From positions 417,739-481,738 of the forward strand of contig NZ_JAKLUA010000005.1 of the NCBI RefSeq assembly GCF_022012435.1: DNA of 64,000 nucleotides, in the 5' to 3' direction. The DNA is from Bradyrhizobium zhengyangense (GTDB lineage Bacteria; Pseudomonadota; Alphaproteobacteria; Rhizobiales; Xanthobacteraceae). Shown piece after piece: positions 34,703-42,975 of the stretch. Below the pieces are notes generated by a model. The model was not told where the DNA came from. It made no database searches and was given only the letters and a program-made list of their open reading frames with translations. Numbering within the stretch: position 1 is the first letter of the stretch; each line of letters begins with the position of its first letter. The position numbers and the translations under genes were made by a program.

Positions 34703-35869
34703 ATGACCGATGCTCTCTCCATTGCCCGCGACCTCATCCGCTGCCCCTCGGTAACCCCTGAAGACGCCGGCGCGCTTGGCGTGCTTGAGAAGGCACTGAA
34801 CGCAGCCGGCTTCACCTGCCACCGCGTGACGTTCAGCGAGGACGGCACCGCCGACGTCGACAATCTCTATGCGCGGATCGGCACTGAAGGCCCGCACATT
34901 ACCTTCGCCGGCCACACCGACGTGGTGCCGCCCGGCGACGAGAGCGCCTGGAGCGTCGGCGCGTTCTCCGGCGAGGTGAAGGACGGTTTCCTGCACGGTC
35001 GCGGCGCGGTCGACATGAAGGGCGGCATCGCCTGCTCGGTCGCAGCGGTGCTGGAGCATCTCGCCGCCAACAGCGGCAAGGCGCGCTCCGACGGAAAAGG
35101 TTCGATCTCGTTCCTGATCACCGGCGACGAGGAAGACGTCTCCATCAACGGCACCATCAAGCTGCTCAAATGGGCGGCGGAGCGCGGGGAGAAGTTCGAT
35201 CATTGCGTGCTCGGCGAGCCCTCCAATGTCGAGACGCTCGGCGATACCATCAAGGTCGGCCGCCGCGGCTCGCAATCCGGCACGCTCGTCGTCGACGGCG
35301 TGCAGGGCCACGTCGCCTATCCGCATCGCGCCTCCAATCCGGTGCCCGATATTTCGCGGCTGATCGTCGCCATCAGCGACGAGCCGCTCGATCATGGCAG
35401 CGCGCAATTCCAGGCCTCCAATCTCGAATTCGTCTCGGTCGACGTCGGCAACAAGGCCTTCAACGTCATCCCCGGCGAGGCCCGCGCCAAGTTCAACATC
35501 CGCTACAACGACAACCACACGCAGGCATCCTTGCGCGAGCTGGTCGAGACGCGGCTGACAAAGGCCTGCGGCAACCGCATCAAGGCCCGCATCGTCTGGG
35601 AGCCGTCGAACTCGAATGTGTTCGTGACCAAGCCGGGCCCGTTCACCGATCTCGCCGTCTCGGCAATCGAAGAGGTGACGGGCCGCAAGCCGGAGCTGTC
35701 GACCTCAGGCGGCACCTCGGACGCGCGCTTCATCTCGAGCTATTGCCCAGTGATCGAATTCGGCCTGGTCGGGCAGACCATGCACCAGGTCAACGAGCGC
35801 GTGCCGGTGGTGGATCTGGAGAAGCTGACGAAGGTCTATCGCGGGATTTTGACGCGGTATTTCGCCTAG
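34703..35869 (+). CDS. dapE: Succinyl-diaminopimelate desuccinylase
   Basis: 388 residues of the M20 metallopeptidase family. Metal ligands and catalytic residues are visible in TFAGHTDVVPPGD (His, Asp), HGRGAVDMKGGIA (bridging Asp), FLITGDEEDVSINGT (Glu-Glu) and a late GLVGQTMHQVNERV (His). It splits succinyl-LL-diaminopimelate to succinate and LL-DAP, using two zinc ions. It completes the lysine segment begun by dapD. Its stop lies 1 base from the convergent truA stop. Confidence 0.98.
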   Translation: MTDALSIARDLIRCPSVTPEDAGALGVLEKALNAAGFTCHRVTFSEDGTADVDNLYARIGTEGPHITFAGHTDVVPPGDESAWSVGAFSGEVKDGFLHGRGAVDMKGGIACSVAAVLEHLAANSGKARSDGKGSISFLITGDEEDVSINGTIKLLKWAAERGEKFDHCVLGEPSNVETLGDTIKVGRRGSQSGTLVVDGVQGHVAYPHRASNPVPDISRLIVAISDEPLDHGSAQFQASNLEFVSVDVGNKAFNVIPGEARAKFNIRYNDNHTQASLRELVETRLTKACGNRIKARIVWEPSNSNVFVTKPGPFTDLAVSAIEEVTGRKPELSTSGGTSDARFISSYCPVIEFGLVGQTMHQVNERVPVVDLEKLTKVYRGILTRYFA

Positions 35870-35870
35870 C

Positions 35871-36608
35871 CTAATAATCCACCTTCATCAGATACAGCCC
35901 CTCCGGCGGCGCGACGATGCCGCAGGCGGCACGGTTGCGGGCCTCTAGCGCTGCGGAAAGATCGTCGGCGGTCCAGCGGCCTTCGCCGACCCAGACCAGC
36001 GAACCGACCATCGAACGCACCTGGCTGTGCAGGAACGAGCGCGCCGAGGTGACGATGATGATCTCACGGCCGTCGCGCGTGACGTCGAGCTGGTCGAGCG
36101 TTTTCTCCGGCGATTTGGCCTGGCACTCGGTATCGCGAAACGTCGTGAAATCGTGCTTGCCGAGCAGGCGCTGGGCTGCCGCATGCATGGCGTCGGCGTC
36201 GAGCCGGCGCGGCACGCGCCAGGCATGGCCGACATCGAGCGCGAGATTGGCGCGGGTGTTGATGACGCGGTAGCGATAGTGGCGCTTGATGGCCGAGAAG
36301 CGTGCCTCGAACGTATCAGCCACGATCTCGGCCTCGAGCACCGCGATCGGATGCGGGCGCAGATGCGCATTCAACCCGTCGCGAAAACGGCCCGGCGGAA
36401 ACTGTTTCTCGACATCGACATGCGCGACCTGGCCGCGCGCGTGCACACCGGCATCGGTGCGGCCGGCCCCATGCACGCGCAAATCGGCGCCGGTCATCGC
36501 CTTCACCGCCGCTTCCAGCGCGCCCTGCACCGAGGGCAGCGTATCCTGGATCTGCCACCCAAAGAACGGCGCGCCGTCATATTCGATGGTGAGCTTGTAG
36601 CGGGGCAT
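35871..36608 (-). CDS. truA: tRNA pseudouridine(38-40) synthase
   Basis: 245 residues from ATG 36608, which overlaps the fmt stop by one base; longer readings run inside fmt. The start MPRYKLTIEYDGAPFFGWQI and the catalytic GAGRTDAGVHARGQVAHVDV segment, with its essential Asp, are diagnostic. Also seen are YRYRVIN and SFLHSQVRSMVGSLV. TruA isomerises uridines 38-40 of many tRNAs. Third gene of the def-fmt-truA unit. Confidence 0.97.
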   Translation of the reverse strand: MPRYKLTIEYDGAPFFGWQIQDTLPSVQGALEAAVKAMTGADLRVHGAGRTDAGVHARGQVAHVDVEKQFPPGRFRDGLNAHLRPHPIAVLEAEIVADTFEARFSAIKRHYRYRVINTRANLALDVGHAWRVPRRLDADAMHAAAQRLLGKHDFTTFRDTECQAKSPEKTLDQLDVTRDGREIIIVTSARSFLHSQVRSMVGSLVWVGEGRWTADDLSAALEARNRAACGIVAPPEGLYLMKVDY

Positions 36609-37543
36609 CAGGCGAGCCGCATCGGCGGCTCGACCTTCACGCCGCGCAAGAAGTCCGCCGCTGGCATCCGCGCCTTGCCTTCGCGCTGCAGCTCGAGGAT
36701 GCGAATTGCGCCCTCGCCGCAGGCAATGGTGAGTTGATCGTCGAGCACCGCACCCGGCGCGCCGGAGCCTTTGGCAAGCTCGCAACGCAGGATTTTCACG
36801 CGCGCGTTCTCGCTGACGTCGGCAAGCTCGGCCCAGGCACCGGGAAACGGCGACAGGCCGTGGATGTGGCGTAACACCGCGTGTGCGGGCTTGCTCCAGT
36901 CGATCCGCGCCTCGGCCTTGTCGATCTTGGCGGCGTAGGTGACGCCTTCCTCGCTCTGCTTCTTGAGCTGGAGCCCGCCGCGGTCGAGCGCCGCCATCGC
37001 GCGCACCATCAGATCGGCGCCGAGGCGGGAGAGGCGATCATGCAGATCGACCGCGGTCATGTTGTCTGATATCGGCAGACGCTCGGCCATGGCGACGTCG
37101 CCGGTATCGAGGCCGACATCCATCTTCATCACCATGACGCCGCTCTCGGCATCGCCTGCCATGATCGCGCGGTTGATCGGCGCTGCACCGCGCCAGCGCG
37201 GCAGCAGAGAGGCGTGAAGGTTGTAACAGCCGAGCTTTGGCGCATCGAGGATCGCCTGCGGCAGGATCATCCCATAGGCGACGACGACGGCGGCATCGGC
37301 ATCGAACGCGCGAAACTCCTCCAGCGCCTCCGGCGTCTTCAGCGTCTTCGGCGTCAGCACCGGCACGCCGAGCTTTCGCGCAGCCTCTTCCACGGGCGTC
37401 GGCTGCAATTGCAGCCCGCGCCGCCCGCCCGGCTTCGGCGCGCGGGTGTAGACGGCCACGATCTCGTGGCCATGCGCGACGAGCTCAAGCAGCGTCGGCA
37501 CGGAGAAATCGGGCGTGCCCATGAAGATCAGGCGGAGGGGCAT
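36608..37543 (-). CDS. fmt: Methionyl-tRNA formyltransferase
   Basis: 311 residues. The N-terminal formyl-transferase domain begins LRLIFMGTPDFSVPTLLELV. The catalytic Asn-His-Asp residues lie in GCYNLHASLLPRWRGAAPIN and ESGVMVMKMDVGLDTGDV. A C-terminal OB-like domain ends near VKVEPPMRLA. It transfers formyl from 10-formyl-tetrahydrofolate to initiator Met-tRNA. It is 6 bases downstream of def and coupled to truA by a TGATG overlap, so formylation and deformylation are encoded together. Confidence 0.98.
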   Translation of the reverse strand: MPLRLIFMGTPDFSVPTLLELVAHGHEIVAVYTRAPKPGGRRGLQLQPTPVEEAARKLGVPVLTPKTLKTPEALEEFRAFDADAAVVVAYGMILPQAILDAPKLGCYNLHASLLPRWRGAAPINRAIMAGDAESGVMVMKMDVGLDTGDVAMAERLPISDNMTAVDLHDRLSRLGADLMVRAMAALDRGGLQLKKQSEEGVTYAAKIDKAEARIDWSKPAHAVLRHIHGLSPFPGAWAELADVSENARVKILRCELAKGSGAPGAVLDDQLTIACGEGAIRILELQREGKARMPAADFLRGVKVEPPMRLA

Positions 37544-37549
37544 CGGACC

Positions 37550-38074
37550 TTACTCCGCGCGCTTGGCGGCTTTCTCGAACTTCTTGATGACGCGGTCGCG
37601 CTTGAGCTTCGACAGATAGTCGACGAACAGCACGCCGTTGAGATGGTCGATCTCGTGCTGGATGCAGGTGGCGTAGAGGCCTTCGGCGTCCTCTTCATGC
37701 ACCTTGCCGTCGAGATCGATGAAGCGCACGCGCACCTTCGCCGGGCGTTCGACCTCCTCGTAATATTCGGGGATCGACAGGCAGCCTTCCTCGTAAGTGG
37801 ACAGCTCCTCGGAGGAGGCGAGGATCTCCGGATTGATGAAGACGCGCGGCTCCGGCTTGGTCTCGCCGTCCTGGTTGGGCTTGGCGAGGTCCATGGTGAT
37901 CAGCCGCAGCGGCTGCGCGATCTGGATCGCGGCGAGGCCAATGCCGGGCGCGTCGTACATGGTTTCGAACATGTCGTCGGCTAGCCTGCGGATCTCCGGC
38001 GTGACCTTCTCGATCGGCTTGGAGACGAGGCGCAGCTGCTTGTCGGGCAGGATGATGATTTCTCTGAGGGCCAT
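37550..38074 (-). CDS. def: Peptide deformylase
   Basis: 174 residues from ATG 38074; a frame reaching 38110 is less likely. All three deformylase motifs are intact: GIGLAAIQ (44-51), EEGCLS with metal ligand Cys98, and QHEIDHLNG with His140, Glu141 and His144. It removes the formyl group from nascent N-termini using Fe or Zn. First gene of def-fmt-truA. The promoter side holds a three-copy 24-bp array with TTAACCAT elements, shared with divergent rmuC. Confidence 0.98.
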   Translation of the reverse strand: MALREIIILPDKQLRLVSKPIEKVTPEIRRLADDMFETMYDAPGIGLAAIQIAQPLRLITMDLAKPNQDGETKPEPRVFINPEILASSEELSTYEEGCLSIPEYYEEVERPAKVRVRFIDLDGKVHEEDAEGLYATCIQHEIDHLNGVLFVDYLSKLKRDRVIKKFEKAAKRAE

Positions 38075-38126
38075 GGCGGGCGATTTAAGCTGCGCGCGAC
38101 AAGCGGTCAATGCGGCCGGGAACGCG

Positions 38127-38209
38127 TTAACGGTCCGCTAACCATAAAACTTCGGGTTTCGTTAACCATAAAAATTAGGGATGGATTAACTATAAATGTT
38201 CGCTATTCG
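38127..38209. promoter_or_regulatory. Phased TTAACCAT-type array between def and rmuC (possible CtrA sites)
   Basis: Three 24-bp imperfect direct repeats begin at 38138, 38162 and 38186, each starting C/TTAACC/TAT followed by AAA. In addition TTAA at 38127-38130 lies seven bases before CTAAC at 38138, close to the CtrA consensus TTAA-N7-TTAAC. CtrA is the alphaproteobacterial cell-cycle regulator, and TTAACCAT is a known CtrA half-site motif. The repeat pattern is seen; the bound factor is inference. Confidence 0.55.
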
Positions 38210-38244
38210 TTCGTGCACCCTGGCGAATCGGATAGAAGGGCAGC

Positions 38245-39444
38245 ATGAACGAGATCATTTTCATGCTGGGCGACTGGCCGGTGCGCGGAATCGATGCGCT
38301 GATCGGCTTCGGCGCGCTGGTTCTCATCCTACTGATCGTCATTGCGGTCGTGATCGCGCGCTCCGGGCGGCGCGGGGCGGAACTGGCGATGGCGCACGCG
38401 ATCCGGGCCGACGAGCTCGAGGAGCGCCTCAGCCAGGTCCTGCACGCCCAGAGCGAGGCCGCCGGCCGCGCCGACGCCATGACCCAGGCGCTGGCCGGCC
38501 GCCAGGCCGAGATGGCGCGCGCGGTCAACGAACGGCTGGATTCGGTGACCCATCGGGTCGGCCAGTCCATGGAACACTCCACCCGCAACACCATGGAGAG
38601 CCTGCGCGCGCTGCACGAGCGGCTCGGTATCATCGACAACGCGCACAAGAACCTCACCGACCTCACCACGCAAGTGACCACCCTGCGCGACGTGCTCGCC
38701 AACAAGCAGTCGCGCGGCGCGTTTGGCCAGGCGCGGATGGAGGCGATCGTCCAGGACGGCCTGCCGAAGGGTGCTTACGAATTCCAGTTCACGCTCTCGA
38801 CCGGAAAACGGCCCGACTGCGTGGTGTTCCTGCCCGACCAGCGCCCGCTCTGCATCGACGCGAAATTCCCGCTGGAGGCGATGACCGCGCTGCACGATGC
38901 CCGCACGGACGAGGAGAAGCGCCTCGCCACGCAGCGGCTGCGCGGCGACGTGATGAAGCATGTCAGCGACATCGCGGAAAAATACCTCGTCACCGGCGAG
39001 ACCCAGGAGATGGCGCTGATGTTCGTGCCGTCGGAATCGGTCTACGCCGAGATCCACGACGGTTTCGACGACGTGATCCAGAAGGCCTATCGCGCCCGCG
39101 TGGTGCTGGTGTCGCCGTCGCTCTTGATGCTTGCGATCCAGGTCATGCAGCAGATCATGAAGGACGCGCGCATGCGCGATGCCGCCGACCAGATCCAGAC
39201 CGAGGTGATCAAGCTCGGCGACGATCTGGGCCGCCTGCGCGACCGCGTGCTTAAATTGCAGAAGCACTTTGCCGATGCCAACGAAGACGTCCGCCAGATC
39301 CTGATCTCCGCCGACAAGATCGAGAAGCGGGCCGGAAGGATCGAGGAGCTGGATTTCAGCAAGACGGACGCGCCCGAAGGCCCGCGGCTGGTGGCGACAG
39401 GGACGCCGGAGCTGTTCCCGAGGAAGCTCCAGGCGGGGGAGTAG
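38245..39444 (+). CDS. rmuC: DNA recombination protein RmuC
   Basis: 399 residues. One N-terminal membrane helix (ALVLILLIVIAVVIARSGRR) is followed by about 120 residues of coiled coil rich in Ala, Glu, Gln and Arg. The RmuC nuclease-like domain then has GQARMEAIVQDGLPKGAYEF, PDCVVFLPDQRPLCIDAKFP (the Asp and Asp-Ala-Lys core of a PD-(D/E)XK-type fold) and MFVPSESVYAEIHDGF. RmuC is linked to limiting inversions at short inverted repeats. Such repeats are abundant in this window, and one lies 14 bases after its stop. Confidence 0.93.
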   Translation: MNEIIFMLGDWPVRGIDALIGFGALVLILLIVIAVVIARSGRRGAELAMAHAIRADELEERLSQVLHAQSEAAGRADAMTQALAGRQAEMARAVNERLDSVTHRVGQSMEHSTRNTMESLRALHERLGIIDNAHKNLTDLTTQVTTLRDVLANKQSRGAFGQARMEAIVQDGLPKGAYEFQFTLSTGKRPDCVVFLPDQRPLCIDAKFPLEAMTALHDARTDEEKRLATQRLRGDVMKHVSDIAEKYLVTGETQEMALMFVPSESVYAEIHDGFDDVIQKAYRARVVLVSPSLLMLAIQVMQQIMKDARMRDAADQIQTEVIKLGDDLGRLRDRVLKLQKHFADANEDVRQILISADKIEKRAGRIEELDFSKTDAPEGPRLVATGTPELFPRKLQAGE

Positions 39445-39458
39445 ATTTACGGCACACT

Positions 39459-39558
39459 GTCATGCCCCGCGAAGGCGGGGCATCCAGTACGCCGCGTCGG
39501 TTGCGATTGAACCGAGACGCTGGTGGGTACTGGATCGTCCGCCTTCGCGGACGAAGAC
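39459..39558. repeat. Palindromic doublet, family B, copy 2 (left of GIY-YIG gene)
   Basis: 100 bp. The left unit is GTCATGCCCCGC-GAAG-GCGGGGCAT then CCAGTAC; the right unit is GTACTGGATCGTCCGC-CTTC-GCGGAC then GAAGAC. Both hairpins pair fully. It begins 14 bases after the rmuC stop, and the GIY-YIG gene's AGGAGAG ribosome site starts at the next base. It shares about 89% identity by eye with copy 3 across the full length, including the spacer, far more than with copies 1, 4 and 5. Confidence 0.93.
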
Positions 39559-39572
39559 AGGAGAGACGGCAG

Positions 39573-39875
39573 ATGGGCGCACGCTCCTACTACGTCTACA
39601 TTCTCGCCAGCAAGATCGGCGGCACGCTCTACATTGGCGTAACGAATGATCTCATCCGCCGCGTGGCTGAGCACAAGTCAAAACTCATCGAGAGCTTCAC
39701 GGAAAAGTACGACGTAGCAAGGCTCGTCTATTTCGAGCAGTTCGACGATCCAGAGAACGCGATCAAACGAGAGAAGCGGCTCAAGAAATGGAATCGGGCC
39801 TGGAAGGTCCGATTGATCGAGAAAGACAACCCGAATTGGGATGATCTTTATCCCGCTATAGCCGGGCCACCATGA
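39573..39875 (+). CDS. Small GIY-YIG nuclease family protein
   Basis: 100 residues from ATG 39573 with AGGAGAG at 39559-39565; an upstream frame runs back into the repeat and is rejected. The single-domain fold is complete: YYVYILAS (the Y-x-Y strand), LYIGVTNDLIRRVAEHK (YIG, catalytic Arg and His) and NAIKREKRLKKWNRAWK (catalytic Glu and basic helix). Proteins of this size (YhbQ/URI-like) are stand-alone nucleases without a target-recognition domain. The gene is bracketed by two nearly matching family B doublets, 14 bases before the start and 4 bases after the stop, which suggests a functional or mobile link. Confidence 0.92.
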   Translation: MGARSYYVYILASKIGGTLYIGVTNDLIRRVAEHKSKLIESFTEKYDVARLVYFEQFDDPENAIKREKRLKKWNRAWKVRLIEKDNPNWDDLYPAIAGPP

Positions 39876-39879
39876 TGGC

Positions 39880-39979
39880 GTCATACCGCGCGAAGGCCGG
39901 GTATCGAGTACGCCGCGACGGTGGCGATTGAACCGAAACGCTGGTGATTACTGGATCGTCCGCCTTCGCGGACGATGAC
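39880..39979. repeat. Palindromic doublet, family B, copy 3 (right of GIY-YIG gene)
   Basis: 100 bp, same length and orientation as copy 2, differing from it at about 11 positions. It keeps the spacer sequence GCGATTGAACCGA-ACGCTGGTG that copies 1 and 5 lack. Its left hairpin (TACCGCGCGAAGGCCGGGTA) has one mismatched pair, while the right hairpin is perfect (GTCCGC-CTTC-GCGGAC). It begins 4 bases after the nuclease stop. The trinucleotide ACT flanks both outer ends of the copy 2-gene-copy 3 unit. Confidence 0.93.
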
Positions 39980-40056
39980 ACTGAGGGTGCGTTGAGGACT
40001 TCCGCCTCACTACTGCCGTGGGAGTTTTTTCGCCCAGAATCTGCTAACACCTCCAC

Positions 40057-41421
40057 ATGACCGCACCCGACGCGACCTCCTCCGCCGGCACCGATGCTCC
40101 CGCGACCTCATGGCGCGACAGCCTGGCTGTTTATCTGCAACCGCGGGTGCTGATTGTGCTGTTCCTCGGTTTCTCCTCAGGGCTACCGCTGGCGCTATCG
40201 GGCTCGACGCTGCTGGTGTGGATGCGCGAAGCCGGCGTCGACCTCAAGACCATCGGGCTGTTCGCGCTGGTCGGCACGCCCTATACGCTGAAGTTCCTGT
40301 GGGCGCCGCTGGTGGATGCGTTGCATGTGCCGCTGTTCACCCGAGCCTTCGGCCGGCGCCGCGGCTGGCTGCTGTTTTCGCAGATACTGCTGATCGTCGC
40401 GATCCTGCTGCTGGCGATGACCGATCCGGCACGCTCGCCGTTCTACGTCGCGCTCGGCGCGCTGCTGGTGGCGACGACGTCGTCGACGCAGGACATCGTG
40501 GTCGACGCCTTTCGCGTCGAGAGCCTGCCCGAGAGCGAGCAGGCCGCCGGCATGGCGGCCTATGTCGCGGCCTATCGCATCGGCATGCTGGTCTCGACCG
40601 CGGGGGCGCTGTTCATCGTCTCCGGTTTCGAGAGCACCGGTATCACCCGCAGCGCGGCCTGGATGTGGGGCTATGTAGTGATGGCGTCGATGGTGCTGAT
40701 CGGGACGATCACGGCGCTCGTTGCCACCGAGCCCGAGCAATCGGAAAGGGCCGAAGCCGCGACGCACGAAGAGACCGCGTTCACGCGCGTGCTGCATGCG
40801 GCGATCGGTGCCTTCTCGGAGTTCCTGTCGCGCAAGGATGCGATCGCAGCGCTCGCCTTCGTGGTGCTGTTCAAGTTCACCGACGCATTCTCCGGCACCA
40901 TGACGGCGCCGTTCGTGATCGACCTCGGCTTCACCCGCAACGACTATGCGGCGATCGTGAAAGGCGTCGGCCTCGCCGCGACGCTGATCGGCGGCTTTGC
41001 CGGCGGTTTCGTTGCGCGACGCTATTCGCTGGCAACTTCGCTCTGCATCGGCGGCGTGGTGCAGGCGCTGGCCAACCTCACCTTCTCCTGGCTCGCTGTG
41101 GTCGGCACCAGTCAATGGGCGCTGGCGCTCGCCATCTGCGCCGAGAATTTCACCAGCGCCATCGGCACCGTGATCTTCGTCGCCTATCTCTCCGCGCTCT
41201 GCCAGAACCCGCTGCACACGGCGACGCAATATGCGCTGCTCACCGCGCTCGCGGCGGTGGGGCGAACCTATCTCTCGTCAGGCGCCGGCTTCGTGGCTGC
41301 CGCAACCGGCTGGCCGCTGTTCTTCGTGATCTGCGTGCTGGTGGCTATCCCGAGCCTGGTGCTGCTGGTCTGGCTACAGAGGCGCGGACATTTCGATGCG
41401 CTGGGGCCGGTGAGGGTATAA
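40057..41421 (+). CDS. AmpG-family MFS permease
   Basis: 454 residues, about 12-14 helices. The AmpG-like signature is at the start: GFSSGLPLALSGSTLLVWMR, then GLFALVGTPYTLKFLWAPLV and RRRGWLLFSQ. Also TSSTQDIVVDAFRVESLPES, the loop typical of AmpG. AmpG imports anhydro-muropeptides from the periplasm for recycling; the NagZ-like enzyme at 6801 acts in the same path if both assignments hold. No beta-lactamase regulator is near. Muropeptide specificity is by family inference. A family B doublet begins 12 bases after the stop. Confidence 0.83.
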   Translation: MTAPDATSSAGTDAPATSWRDSLAVYLQPRVLIVLFLGFSSGLPLALSGSTLLVWMREAGVDLKTIGLFALVGTPYTLKFLWAPLVDALHVPLFTRAFGRRRGWLLFSQILLIVAILLLAMTDPARSPFYVALGALLVATTSSTQDIVVDAFRVESLPESEQAAGMAAYVAAYRIGMLVSTAGALFIVSGFESTGITRSAAWMWGYVVMASMVLIGTITALVATEPEQSERAEAATHEETAFTRVLHAAIGAFSEFLSRKDAIAALAFVVLFKFTDAFSGTMTAPFVIDLGFTRNDYAAIVKGVGLAATLIGGFAGGFVARRYSLATSLCIGGVVQALANLTFSWLAVVGTSQWALALAICAENFTSAIGTVIFVAYLSALCQNPLHTATQYALLTALAAVGRTYLSSGAGFVAAATGWPLFFVICVLVAIPSLVLLVWLQRRGHFDALGPVRV

Positions 41422-41433
41422 TCACCACTCATT

Positions 41434-41532
41434 GTCATGCCCCGCGAAGGCGGGGCATCCAGTACTCCGAGACAGTTGTGATTGACCGAGAAGCCGCGGC
41501 GTACTGGATCGCCCGCCCTCGCGGGCGATGAC
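41434..41532. repeat. Palindromic doublet, family B, copy 4
   Basis: 99 bp between the convergent ends of the AmpG-like gene (stop 41421) and the secreted-protein gene (stop 41565). The left hairpin is ATGCCCCGC-GAAG-GCGGGGCAT, perfect over 9 bp. The right hairpin is ATCGCCCGC-CCTC-GCGGGCGAT, also perfect over 9 bp. The two stems differ at matched positions on both strands, which shows covariation. Between two convergent genes it could terminate both transcripts. Confidence 0.92.
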
Positions 41533-41564
41533 ACCGAAAACGTGGCGAAAGCGTCTCGCCGCCC

Positions 41565-42002
41565 TTACTTCTTCACCAAACTCCACTTCGTCACCACGGC
41601 TTCACTCATCTGGCCGGGATCGCTGGCGCAGGCGACCTCATCCACCTTCACCGAGATCTCCTTGCCGACGAAGGATTTCAGCTGCGAGGCCTGCGCGTCG
41701 CTGGAGGTGACGAGCTGGAACGTCTCAGGTCCGGTCTCCAGATCGCACAGCCCGTTCGGCGCCGGCAGGCGGCGCGGCTCTGAGGTGATCTGGTACATCG
41801 CAACACGCTTGCCGGCGTTCTTGACGTCGCGAATCTTCATGGCGTTGAGCTCGCCCGACAGCACCTCGCCGGCACTGATCGGCTTGCCGGGCTTCGAGGG
41901 CGGCGGCGCACCATCGTCCTCCTGCGCGGCGCCGATGGCCGGTGTCACGAGCAGCAGCATCGTCGCGGCCAAAGCCGATCGTGTGGCGAATCGTTTCGTC
42001 AT
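41565..42002 (-). CDS. Secreted hypothetical protein, 145 aa
   Basis: A signal peptide (MTKRFATRSALAATMLLLVT to AIGAAQ) is followed by an acidic Pro-rich linker and a domain with two cysteines (GLCDLETGP and VACASDPGQ) that probably pair. The end SEAVVTKWSLVKK suggests a small beta-barrel or OB-like fold, but I recognise no family. It is the last gene of the minus-strand group after recR, with a 24-base gap to the recR stop, and may be co-transcribed. Confidence 0.65.
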   Translation of the reverse strand: MTKRFATRSALAATMLLLVTPAIGAAQEDDGAPPPSKPGKPISAGEVLSGELNAMKIRDVKNAGKRVAMYQITSEPRRLPAPNGLCDLETGPETFQLVTSSDAQASQLKSFVGKEISVKVDEVACASDPGQMSEAVVTKWSLVKK

Positions 42003-42026
42003 GTCGTCCGTTCCGTAGGTCTGTGG

Positions 42027-42629
42027 CTAGAACAGGGTCCGCTGCCGCATCGCGGCCGATAGCGTGCCCTCATCGAGATAATCAAGCTCGCCGCCGACGG
42101 GCACCCCATGGGCCAGCCGGGTGACCTTGACGTTGGCGTCCTGAAGCAGGTCGGTGATGTAGTGCGCGGTGGTCTGGCCGTCGACAGTTGCATTCAGCGC
42201 CAGAATGATCTCGTGCACCTCGGCCGCATGCGCGCGCGCCACCAGCGCGTCGATGGTGAGATCCTGCGGACCGACGCCATCGAGCGGTGACAGCGTCGCG
42301 CCGAGCACGTGATAGCGCCCTTGCGTCGCATTGGCACGCTCCAGCGCCCAGAGATCGGCGACATCGGCGACGACGACGATGATGGCGGGATCGCGCTTCG
42401 GATCGGTGCAGACCGTGCAGGGATTTTGCGTGTCGATATTGCCGCAGGTCTTGCAGACCTGGACCTTGTCCAGCGCAACCTGCAAGGCCGACGACAGCGG
42501 CATCATCAGCGCTTCGCGCTTCTTGATCAGATGCAGCGCCGCGCGCCGCGCGGAGCGCGGACCCAAACCCGGCAGCCGTGCGAGAAGCTGAACCAGCCGC
42601 TCGATTTCAGGACCTGCAACCGCGCCCAT
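42027..42629 (-). CDS. recR: Recombination mediator RecR
   Basis: 200 residues, the standard length. The N-terminal helix-hairpin-helix is RLPGLGPRSARRAALHLIKK. The zinc finger is C-x2-C-x8-C-x2-C in CKTCGNIDTQNPCTVC. The Toprim domain runs from IIVVVADVADLWALERANAT to LGATLSPLDGVGPQDL. RecR works with RecO and RecF to load RecA on gapped DNA. One base separates it from ybaB upstream; the dnaX-ybaB-recR order is widely conserved. Confidence 0.98.
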   Translation of the reverse strand: MGAVAGPEIERLVQLLARLPGLGPRSARRAALHLIKKREALMMPLSSALQVALDKVQVCKTCGNIDTQNPCTVCTDPKRDPAIIVVVADVADLWALERANATQGRYHVLGATLSPLDGVGPQDLTIDALVARAHAAEVHEIILALNATVDGQTTAHYITDLLQDANVKVTRLAHGVPVGGELDYLDEGTLSAAMRQRTLF

Positions 42630-42630
42630 G

Positions 42631-42951
42631 TTACTGGCCGAACAGCCCCGGCGGCAGGCCGAGCCCGCCGGTCAGCGACTGCATCTTCTCCTGCATCGCG
42701 GCCTCCGCCTTGCGGCGAGCATCACTGAGGGCAGTCACGAGCAGATCTTCCAGAACCTCGCGTTCTTCCGCCTTCATCAGCGAGGGATCGATCTTGACGC
42801 CCTTGACGTCCATCTTGGCGGTCATGCGCACGGCGACGAGACCGCCGCCGGAAATGCCCTCGACCTCCACATTGCCGAGCTGCTCCTGCATCTCCTGCAT
42901 CTTGGATTGCAGCTGCGCCGCCTGCTTCATCATGCCGAGAAAATCAGCCAT
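42631..42951 (-). CDS. YbaB/EbfC family nucleoid-associated protein
   Basis: 106 residues. MADFLGMMKQAAQLQSKMQE is the start of the family's first helix; the conserved core GISGGGLVAVRMTAKMDVKG forms the beta-sheet of the tweezer-like dimer, and the C-terminal Gly/Pro end GLGLPPGLFGQ is typical. The protein binds DNA without strong sequence preference. It sits between dnaX and recR as in most bacteria, 24 bases after dnaX and 1 base before recR. Confidence 0.95.
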   Translation of the reverse strand: MADFLGMMKQAAQLQSKMQEMQEQLGNVEVEGISGGGLVAVRMTAKMDVKGVKIDPSLMKAEEREVLEDLLVTALSDARRKAEAAMQEKMQSLTGGLGLPPGLFGQ

Positions 42952-42975
42952 GGGTTTTCGTCCTCAAAGATTGGC

